Origin: Fomes fomentarius
Taxonomy: Eukaryota; Basidiomycota; Agaricomycetes; Polyporales; Polyporaceae
Assembly (NCBI GenBank): GCA_022606135.1
Contig: JABYQN010000017.1
Coordinates: 1 to 64,000, forward strand
Direction: 5' to 3'
DNA length: 64,000 bases
This document shows positions 53,961-64,000 of this stretch, piece by piece (positions within the stretch are counted from its first letter, which is position 1; each line of letters starts with the position of its first letter). Under the pieces are notes generated by a model, which worked only from the letters and a program-made list of their open reading frames with translations, was not told the origin of the DNA and made no database searches. Position numbers and translations under genes: made by a program.

Positions 53961-56900
53961 CAGCGAGAGCCTGGAACGGACGGGGGTCGGGAAGACACTA
54001 GCGAGACCACAGTTTGACTCACCGGCAAGAAATACCTGGGCTGGGCTGAAACGAATTTACGCACAAAGCACGATAGTCGCTATGTCAATGAAGATTTTTC
54101 CGGTCCAGACGAGCGGTGGACCGAGCTCGTAGGAGAACGCGATTGGTTCAAGAAGACTTGGTAGAGGAGAGAGCGTCCGTGGCTGGGAGAAGAAGAAACA
54201 GACCTGAACCAGTCCGCGCGAAATGAGACCGACCACACGAGTAATGTGAATTTGCCGAGGGCATGTCGGCATTTGGAGCTCCCTCAAGCCTTGACGTCAG
54301 GCCTAATTCAGATCTCCGCCCCCGACGCCGGCTCACGGCATGCAGCGATCCCCGCCGCCCTCAAAATGGCATGTCCGCAGTCACCGTCTAGCCCGTTCTT
54401 CATTTTTACAGGGTGGGCGAAAACATATGTTTCTGGCGGAAATCGGGTTCGCGGTCCTCGACAGGGCCAAGTTTTTCTGCTCCGGACCGCACATTCGCAT
54501 TGTCCCCATTGATAAGCCCAGGTTCAAGGGTGTTGGAGCCTGGGATTAGGCGCTAAGCGCCATCGTGGTCGTGGCGGTTCGGACTCGGAATGAACATCGG
54601 AATGCAACCAGCTCGAACTTGACTTGTACCTTGACTGGAACCGACATCTTTCTGCCTCGCGTTCGTCCCCGTGTGCTGCGCGCCCCGTTCTACATCACCG
54701 CTCCCTGCATACCGAAGGCCATCTTCCACGTTCCGTGCGCGTCCAGAGGTGTTCTAGTGACGTTTTGGCCGCGCCGTTGAGCCAGCGTAACGGTATGTCA
54801 GTTACGTTCACTCACTGCGAAGGCCTATTTCTGCTTCCACATATCTGTCTTCCAAGCTTCCACTCCACCTTGAGGCCTGTCTTAGACACCACTCCATCCC
54901 CCAGCGTCGCACGCTATCTATGTCGCTCGCTATTCGAAGGGTGGAGCGATCGACACGAGATCGGACGTCGACGTGAAGACGAGTCCGCAGCATTGGACAC
55001 CATGGCATGGCATGGCGGTGGCTGCGAAGTCCCATATTGTCGTCAGCGGTCGTTTAGCAGTCCTCACCGAAATTCATCCCACGCTCTCCAGCGATTTCCC
55101 TGGATCTTCCGCACCAGGTCCATGCAGTGCAATGCCTTCACGAACAAACCATTGGTGCCTGAATATGAAGTATCGAACCGGTTGGACCCACAACTTTTGT
55201 CGAAAGGCTGGATAGGGTTATGAAGGGGATGCTTGTGAAAGCAGCGACCAGTGAGTGTGCGTCCCATGGATCTCTACTTCTCGCATAAGCTTCGGGTCCT
55301 CCATAGCCATCTTGTTAGGCCATTGGGAAGACGACACTTTGTTCACGCTTAGCTTGCTTCTATTGCCCATGCACATCTACGTCTCATTATCCGAACATCT
55401 ACCTCCAATGAAGGAAAACGAACCCGTTGTTTTACGTCCGGTGAGTGTGCTATGGCTTCGTCGAGGGTACAAGTTGCACGAGTATGTGGAGTGGGGGGAA
55501 GAGGAACCACAGCGGGAGACCCACTGTCCGGCTTGAGGACTACATTGTCACCTGTCAACACCACATGGTCCCATGATTCACACTCGTCAGACAGGGAAGC
55601 AGGATCATTGGAAGTCGTTGCTGCGCGAATCTCAGACCATGATTGCCCATTTGTATGGTGTGGGTTGCTCATACGCCTTCCAACCACGAGGGTTACTTCC
55701 TGCATATCTGCTCACCGTCGACTTCGACGCCCCACCACTGAGGTGAGAGTCATTCTCATACGTTATGGTCGGACCACTCACGATTGAATACAGAACTATT
55801 GTGCAAGCAGAGGTGGACACCCGTTGCACGCGGCCAACTGTGAAACAACAGGAGTCATTGTCATCCGCTCCACGGTCCACTTATTCTTGCTTTCATCTCC
55901 CGGGTTCCACTCCATACGAAGGCGCACGACCCCATGGAGATGGGGTCGCGTGCTGTCATTGTCGCAAGTTGTAGAAGGCTCAGAAGCACGCTCAGCGCAG
56001 TCGCGACGTGCATGCATATTTCCCCGCTTCGATCAATGCCAATAGCATGGTGGCGTTCGCGAATCAGGCAGAGTGGGGTAGTAGACTGGTTCGTCTCGCA
56101 CGCCCTCATCGCGGTTTCTCCGCTCGCAGTTCTTGCTATACTGTACATACTGGAGAAGTCTTATGTGCTCCACCCATGCTCGTCTACCTGTCCAGCAGAC
56201 AAATCGGCCATAACCCCAAACCCTCGACGACGGCGTCAGTTGGCGAGACGGATATGGTGCGGCTTGTCTGTGCCAACGCCGTTGGGGAACTCGTGCTGAT
56301 CATTCCCGCAGCTCACAATCGATCGCGTCACTCAGAAGTCTATTAAACGGACGCTCATGCGCTTCTTTGGCCACAATCAGCTGGTGAGTTATCCGTCTCT
56401 ACCAATCCGGCTCATCAAGTTGTAGGATACGCCCATATCGGTGTACGATCCGAAGGCGTGTAAGTGTGGTTTGATGCGCGTTCTATAGATACGTCTTCGG
56501 ATTCATCTGGGATAAATTTTCGGAAGGTTGAGTCCGTATGTGCCCGTGGGGCCGCATCGAAGGCGTTCTGTGGGAGGACTGATAGCTGCCCATCGACATG
56601 CACAGGCGGTAGTGATAGATAGACAACCACTTGGGGACTTCGACGCTACCCAGGCAATCTTCAACGTGCGACCATCGCCCGGAGATGATACCAGACAGGA
56701 GGGGACGTTCTCATCCCCGGAAATATGGCATGTCAAGTAACGTCAAGTTATATGTGTTGTGTTCATCTAATATTGCCTACAAATGAGCTGACGTCTAAAG
56801 TTGCACTGCAAATCAATGAGGGCCGTATGTGGGTACTTCGGAAACATGTCTGTTGACCGTACATTGTGGGTTTGAACATTATCACCTGCCGGCCGCGGTA

Positions 56901-59900
56901 CACCCCTGCCTGAGCTAGACACAGGTAAGTGCACCCACCGTACATGCAAACACCAACTCATTACGTACAGTTTACAACGATTGACACAAGTACAACATCC
57001 CGAATTCGATGTCGAGGTGCTGCCTATCTGCTCCAAAGCTAATTTCGATTCACAGTCCATGGCAAGACGGTCACAGACTACAACCCCATTTCCAAAAGGT
57101 CGGATATCACCAACATCGCTGGCTCTAGAAGAAACGGGGCCACACAGTGCGCAGCAACAGCGAGCACGATCCCGGCTTCGTCGTTCGATCGATCGCAGCA
57201 GCGTGGCCCGCGTGCGCGAAGCCGATTAAGGGAGGATTGGATCACAGGAGTCTTTGGTATGCCGGTTTCGTCATTGTGTCTTACGCAACCCCGATGATGA
57301 TTTCTCCGGTGTGAAGCACAGAACCAGAAGTATGCAGTTTGGGCTTGAGAGCTTGGACGTTCCGCACTGAAGATGCAAACTAAAACGGTTCTCCTACGCC
57401 CTCCACCTCGTGCAGGCTGCCGGTTATTCCAGTGGACGGCTCCAGTTCCGATTCCAAACGCCGTTTCCAGTGCTGTTCATCCAATGCCGGTTAATCGGGC
57501 GTACGCGGAACGCCTGTAGTAACACCGTCCAAGGGAAGTTCATATATGCCATGAGCACTTCCCGCGGTGCGCGATAGACCGCGAGACCCTGCATTACTGG
57601 CCCTCAGAAGCAGAAGCTTCCTGAGGTAGCCTCCTCGCCTAGTCGCAGCGTCACGGAGGTATCTATTCTCACCCACCCCTTGCTCACGAGCATTTGACCC
57701 GGCACATCAGCTTTTCCTGTGCGGGCCAACGACACGAGGCATGTGTTCCTCTGATTCTACAAGGACCAAAAATATCATGGACTGATGTCGAAGTAACACC
57801 AGAGTGGACGTGGGACTGGCGCTCTGACCGTCCGCGGTAGCTTGGGCGTCCCTCGTGTGCCATGGTCCACGAACAAACGTCTCGGAGTGGTGAGCTACAC
57901 ACACATCCCCAGCCTAGCTGGACACCATCACGACTCGGGATATCCAGCAGTCGGTTTCGCCCTGTTTTTTACTATTTCTAGCCGTGGAGGTCATTGCTTT
58001 TTATAAACCTCCCCGCGGTCAACCCACGATCGAAACGCATGCGCCGTGTGCATTGCGGTGTCTCAAAATGACCTGGGATGAGGCTCTACTTGAAGCACGG
58101 TGGGGTTGCGACGATTTGGAAGATGATCAGCGCGAATGGCCGACCGCAGGACGGCAACTGATAGACACAAGGTAGAGTCAAAGTGTATACCACGGCACCA
58201 GTATGATCAGTGAGTATATGCTATACTTGGGGCTCCACTCGCGTCACTAATCAGGCAATCTACCGCTGCGGCTCATTCTGCCCAATATATCGAGACCCGT
58301 CATGTGTCTCGCTTGATTTCTCCGTCTCCCCATTGACCGACGCTATGGAGGCGAGATAGCCCGTGGACGTGAACTATACTTATCCTGTCGCAGCACCCAT
58401 TCAGATGCAGCATCCTTGTACGACAGAGCATGCCGCGTCATGCAACATCGCGCCGGACACAACGTCCGAGCTCATGGACTAACGATTGACCGGTGACCTC
58501 GCCCCAACAGGGTAGGTGACACGAAGCCCGTCCGAAATAGAACAGCGCATACATGCACGCGGGAGCAACCGTAAGTTGATGTAAAAAATACATTTCGCTC
58601 GCCCATGACCTATTCTTACTTTTATTCATGCATTCTGTGTTTAGCCTTACCCACTGATGGCGTTCATGGACTTGAACCCCATCTCCAAGGGACCATGTGC
58701 GGTTATGCTCGCTGGCTATAGAAGATCCGGCGCCCCATCCGGCGCAGCAACCACGAATTCAACCCCGCTTCAAGCTGTATCCCGCTTACGTCGATGTGAA
58801 AACTGAGGTCGGTCAGAGCAGCGTCTCTTCGTCCGACCTCTAATAAATTTATCCACGCATGCTCGATGACGTTATCTCTAAATTTGCAGTTCATGCCGAC
58901 ACAGAAGTTTGGGTTGTGGTTGAGCGACTCGTCCTGATACCTGACAATACAAACACACGGCCGCTCTAACCTCATCGCGCACATACATATACGCATACAC
59001 GGAGCGGTCGCCCTAACTCCTATACTCTTATACTCCTAACCTCCACCTGTGATATTCCGGAAATACACACGCAGATCGTTTCCCGCGCTGCGCAGGCAAG
59101 TGTGTGGCTCGGTCGTCCTCGGTCCTTCAGAAGGTACATGATACGATTTTAGCGTGCGTTTCCCGTGATCCTAACTCTCATGTGCTTCTGTCTCCACTCA
59201 ACCAACCTATCGACCCGACTCGCCCGCTGTTTATGTGTCGGTCTGCGATCCGAATGCACGAACATCAATGTCACGGCACGAATGCACGAGACACGGCACA
59301 CGGGGCATGGATAATTCAGGTATACATTCGGATGCCTGTGGCAGGATAATATGGAAGTTTTGCCGAAGGTCGGTGAGAGCGCCGGTATGGAATCGTGTGC
59401 CCCCCACCCCTCTCCAACTTCAAGGCATCTGGCAAAGTGCGGCAGGATGGAGAGCCGTGGATGAACGTTTGAACGTTAAGCCAACCTTACTTGCTGTGCG
59501 GGCTCTCACATGCATGTGGAGCGGTTGGCAGCGGAAGGTGGTGTGATGCACTTCGCTCGAACCTTGAGGCGTGACTGATGCGATTGGCTAGCAGTCAGGT
59601 ATGGCAACGGACCTACCCGCTGGGTCGATTCAACACTGTATTTCCACTTCCTTACCGTCCACATGCAATTGACCGACCCCACCCTCATACAGGCCCACTT
59701 GTCACACATCCTGGGGTACATAGTCTATAGGTGGCGATATGAACCGGACACGAATATAGGCTGTCGTTGACATCCCTCTAGGATTACGCACGATCTCTAG
59801 GTGAGTCCGCCTTCTTCTGAGTACCCGAGATTTCAAAGGCGGGTCATTGACTAGTAGCAATCACTCTTTCTTTCAGTACTCTGTTCAGGGTCTCGCTCGC

Positions 59901-62900
59901 TCACAGCAAACTCGTATAGCGGGGTATTGAAGACTTGGAGCTCGCAGTGGAGCTCGCAGTCCATCCTCCACAAGTGGCTCGCGACAATGACTACCCCGAC
60001 TTATCAGCCAGTGCCACAGATCAACCTCTGGCACAGGGCGCCGAACGGCATCTCTCTTCACTATCACCTATCCATCTCTTCCAAGTGAGTCCGATGACAG
60101 ATCGAATTCGAATCAGCCATCCATATCCGACCACACTCTCCGCACATCGTCAAGTCAAGTCTCGCTCACAAATCAGTCAATCCTGCTCCCCCTCCTGATG
60201 CTCGACGGTTCCTGGTACAGAATCCGACTCGGATCCTGTCGTCCGAAAGCAGCCGCGACTGGTCACTGGACCCCGCAGTCGGCCGCGTGGGTGGCAGAGC
60301 AGCGCACTCGCACCTAGACACGTCGAACCAGGGGCAAGGTGTGTCAGCTTGTACAGGAAGCTTCGCGGGGCGAGACAAAACGTCGGCGTGCTATCTGCCT
60401 CCGACATCCCATCAAGGTACGGTATATACCAGCAGTGGATGCTCGTCCATTCCTTTACCATATGCAATCTCTCCGCCCCGCTCACACTGTGCGATAGCTC
60501 GTGGCTAAGTAGGTATACCAGCAACCCCGCCAGGTTCGAAGATCTTACTCTCGAGTCACGGTGCCTTAGGTATACCGCTCATGCTCCCCTCCCTTCTCAT
60601 CACGCGATGCTTCGACCTCCGAACGCGAAGACTTCCGAATCCCTGCTTTCTGTCTAGCCGAGCGCTCCTGCGAACTCTAGGCCAATCCAGCAAGCGCGTC
60701 TCCTCCTTCGCCCGAGCGTCCCCTCCCTCGACTCCGACAGTGGCCATACCTCTCCGCAAATCTTCCAAGTCAGTCCCCGAGTTGCAGATCTGCACTGCTC
60801 ACAACTTATCTCACCCGTGTCTCCTGTCTCTCAGTCCATCATCCCACTCTACTTGGTTCCTCAGATCTATGAGCGGCTCCAAGGCGCGCACAGGCGGCGG
60901 GCAGAAGGGCTTTATCTGCATCGTGGCCTGCTTCTGTGGATGTGCGCTGGGTTCGATGTCCACGATGCCCCCCCTGCGCGCACCCAGCTGACCCCCCGCT
61001 GCCAAGGCGTGATAGGGCGAGTTCTAGTTAAGAGCTCGCTCGATGCGGATCGCCGTCCCGATGGTCCGAAGACGCATCTGAATTGGCTGGAGGAGAGGGG
61101 GGTAGACCCCGGACAGTGCTTGGGCCTTCGAGAAGGTAACTTGACTGGAACGCGTCTTTAACGGGTCAGTAATTGGTAAGGAGCGCGAGCAGAGCTTACT
61201 TACCGCCAGTCACCAGTATGTTAACGTATGACGTTATACCAATCAAGATGGATGTCCGGCGGGAAGAGCCGGTGTCGTGCCCCTCCACCGTCCGCTGCCG
61301 TCCCTCCGACGAGTTAAACAGCGCCCAGCGGTCGATGTCCATTCATCGGAGGCTAAGCGGCGACCACACACCACACGACGGTTCGATTCGCGAGTTTACG
61401 AGAGTGCCTGATTGATGGGAGTCGATAAGCAGCGGGATGCGTTCCGTTAGCCTTTGTCTGCGCGGAAGCTTTACTCAAATTGCAAGCCGGACGGAGTTTG
61501 ATGCATGGACTGGTCAGCAGTCGTGGCTCGGATGGCTGCTTCCGCGGCGATTCAGGCCAATCTCAGGTCCCAGGGAATATGTAAGTAGGCTCGGAGAGTC
61601 GGAGGACGGAGAGATGGTATGAGCGGTTTTCCGTTTGCGCGCTCCGTTATTCCTGTCAGTGTGTACGCGTAGACCCGCAGGTGACTATTACTACTGCCAA
61701 TGAATCATGTTACCAGTATGAATCGAAGGGAATGACTTCGGACGCGACGCTCAATTGTGCGTATGTAGCACTCAGAGCCTTGAAGGATTACCCTTGGAGT
61801 AAGCACCAGAACCATGATGGCAAGAGTTTGAAAGCCTTACAGGGCCATTCGCCATAGACGGTTGGCGCAGCGCGAACGTGGACAGTAATTGCACACGAGG
61901 CCGATGATCGTTATTGCAGAACCTTCACCGATCGCTGGCCAGCGCCGACTCGTCAACGTTCCTTTCGCCGCCCATGCTCGGTAAATCGGTGACAGAGACT
62001 TCGGACCTCGAGGACGAACACATGTCTGCCACTGCCCCCTGGCACGCAATTTGAATGACTGCATACTGTTACCCAAAAACTCAGATTTGCGACTCAAGCA
62101 CAGCGTGGCCGCGCACGTTAGACTTGGTGGCACAATGTGTACATACACTGAGGGTGAGTCTGACGCATGCGTAAAGGCAATGCCTCGTACTTACCTGGTG
62201 TCGTCAGTAGGTGCATCCTTTATCGATAGTGTGTGGAGCTCTGTGGAATCCACAGTTGACTTCCGTATACGCTGCTTCATGGTTCAGCGATATCAGCAGT
62301 GTAATAAATAGTCCTGGATGATGTCGATGGCTTGTCGAAGCTGTCAGGTTGTACGTGTGAGTAGGGGCCATATGAACAGAGAGAGGTAGTGACCAACGGG
62401 TTGCTATGCGTAGTACGTAGACGATTTACGCGATGTCAAACCCGCCTGCGGGAGAAATCATATGGCTTGAACGGAATGCCTTCGGACGACGGGCGGGGTC
62501 GAGTTGGAAGGTTAGACTGAGTATGCACAGCTTCGTGCCGGCGAATGCTGCCTCGCTGCCTGACCCGAGAGCTATGTATCGCGTGAACCATGTCCTCCTT
62601 TCGCATCCATTCGGATGAGGCCCTATCAGCAGACAGGCATACGGCACTCATGAACAAAAACAATCAGCTTGTTCCGTGCCGGCTTCGGATGGGGGATGGA
62701 GAGCACGGCAGCGGGATGCATGATGAGCTCCTTGCCCGCATATCGGAGACTCGGGAGGACGGGCCATGTTCCGTGACTCCGTCGCGTCCCCGACTCGAGG
62801 CGAAGACGTTGCCGTTGATTCTCGAGCACTGCCTTCGGATTCAGCCTTTAGTGTGCTTGACGGGGATTTCTGAATGGGAGGGGTGGGGACATCTTGTTGC

Positions 62901-63578
62901 AATTCGTTGTTCCATACATAGGCGGTGCTGGCTGCAAACTCGTACAAGTCGAAACTTGCACAACGAGCGACCCGTTGAGCTGGAAGTACTTAAGCACTAC
63001 AGGAGACGTACCCGACATGACGTACTTGACGTATAATACCCGGCACACATGCCTGATATGGTCCTTGGCCACACTTCTGTGTGCTGGTTTGGGGATGGAA
63101 AGTCGAAAGCAAGAGATCAGCGGAGCGGCCATTGATAATTAATGCTAGCGTTGATGGTTGCGACCTCTGTGGAGCAAGTAAGACCCGCCAAGCTGGCTCG
63201 GAAAGGCGGCCTGAGTGAGCGCCTGAAGGGATAATTAGCAGTGTCCGGGGTGCCACCCGCCCTCTGCAGAGGGATGTGCGAGGCTGCTCGGTGCGTCGTC
63301 GAGTCTAGAGCGTGCGTGTTCGTCGACAAAGCGAGGGACAGCGGCGTCGGTGGCCGCGGATACCTGCGCGCGAGATAGGCCGATGGGGGATTGGCAAACA
63401 CGAGTAGGGAGCTGCGCGCTGGGCCATGCCCTAGAGGTGTGGAGGGACGCGTGTGAAAAAGTGAAACAGCTTATGGAAGAATAATAGTGAGCCCCGGCGA
63501 CTTTCATTCACCATCGCCCTCTTCATCCCCCTCCCGTCCCGCTCGCCGTCCCCGTCGTCGTCGTCATCGTGAGCGACG
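53961..63578. other. Gene-poor region, 9.6 kb
   Basis: I recognise no gene. All frames are short (below about 200 codons), lack familiar motifs, and are not joined convincingly by introns. Isolated splice-like motifs occur (for example GTGAGT near 55249 and 55440). I found no tRNA with a clear TTCRA loop and acceptor stem. Decayed transposons are likely, but I could not align them to anything else in the window. Confidence 0.4.
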
Positions 63579-64000
63579 ATGGCTTCCGCAACACATTCCC
63601 CGCAACATCCCTTCTTCACCCATCTTGTCGCTCTCTTGTCACTCTACGAGCTCGGCCCCTCAGTCCCGACGCCTCTCCCCAAATATGACGGCCCGACAGA
63701 TTGGCAGATCGAGAGCATCCGCCGCTCCCTCAGCGCAATGGCGCGCCGTATGCATACAGCGGAGGAGGCATTGAACGCCATTCGCGCGGCAGAGAAGTGC
63801 GGCCCCGAGTCTAAGAAGAGGCGCAGTGTTGGTGATAGTCCTCCTATATCCAGCTCCGGTTCATCCCTCAGCGACACAACCTACGACTCCAACACATATG
63901 CGAACGGCTTGAACCACTCAGTCTCGCCGTTTTTCACCCCGACCAGCTCCGTCGAGAGCATCCCGGCCACCCTCGACGGGTCCGTCAAGGATGTCGAGAT
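63579..64000 (+). CDS. 5' part of an unrecognised protein (continues past the window)
   Basis: From ATG 63579 the frame stays open for 140 codons to the last base. It begins MASATHSPQHPFFTHLVAL and continues with a predicted helix (SIRRSLSAMARRMHTAEEAL, then NAIRAAEK). A short basic patch (KKRR) that could act as a nuclear signal follows, then a Ser/Thr/Pro-rich stretch (SVSPFFTPTSSVES). The region just upstream is pyrimidine-rich (CCCTCCCGTCCC), as in many fungal promoters. I do not recognise the family; the Ser-rich stretch and basic patch would fit a regulatory nuclear protein, but that is a guess. Confidence 0.6.
   Translation, partial: MASATHSPQHPFFTHLVALLSLYELGPSVPTPLPKYDGPTDWQIESIRRSLSAMARRMHTAEEALNAIRAAEKCGPESKKRRSVGDSPPISSSGSSLSDTTYDSNTYANGLNHSVSPFFTPTSSVESIPATLDGSVKDVE

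Noticed and set aside
60581..60991. 136-codon Ser-rich frame in the gene-poor region
   Set aside because: No family motif, no paralog, and a composition expected of pyrimidine-rich DNA. Not enough to call a gene.
1..64000. CRISPR arrays, operons, ribosome binding sites, tRNA or rRNA genes
   Set aside because: The sequence is fungal nuclear DNA. I saw no regularly spaced repeats and no convincing tRNA or rRNA sequence on either strand by eye. A tRNA-finding program would be decisive.

Overview
The window looks like nuclear DNA of an agaricomycete (mushroom-forming basidiomycete). Most genes with introns carry 50-60 nt GT-AG introns and the coding regions are moderately GC-rich. There are many F-box paralogs, a basidiomycete-type DDE transposase remnant and fungus-type families (ThrE/PRM10-like exporter, BRD7/9-like bromodomain protein). 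I cannot name the species. All gene models are hand-spliced from reading frames and splice-site consensus, without transcript evidence.

Layout. 1-718: 3' end of a DDE transposase gene. 1116-6110: F-box genes and pseudogenes. 6640-7650: LTR-like sequence and a 365-bp palindrome. 8173-15049: an ordinary gene island with a bromodomain protein (minus), a small Cys-rich membrane protein and a polytopic membrane protein. 15690-28530: a second F-box region containing a paralog of that membrane protein. 30560-32893: an FSP1/AIF-like FAD oxidoreductase. 33480-42120: two tandem repeat units, each carrying a near-identical F-box gene, plus a MITE-like insertion. 42540-49073: four more F-box-like loci. 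50640-53960: a 10-exon ThrE/PRM10-like membrane protein. 53961-63578: about 9.6 kb in which I recognise no gene. 63579-64000: the 5' part of an unrecognised gene running off the window.

The main theme is an F-box nursery: about 14 F-box-related genes, pseudogenes and relics in 48 kb, in four sequence classes that I call A, B, C and D. A block ordered [class B F-box >][membrane protein >][< class C][< class A] is present at 15690-21784. It is present again in inverted and decayed form at 3138-6110, where a deletion has joined the F-box tail to the last codons of the membrane-protein gene. A third version, 23111-26703, has B and C convergent with no membrane gene between them. F-box proteins normally act as substrate adaptors of SCF ubiquitin ligases. 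The substrates of these proteins cannot be read from the sequence.

The housekeeping-type genes sit as single-copy islands between the repeats and show no operon-like relation to the F-box genes.
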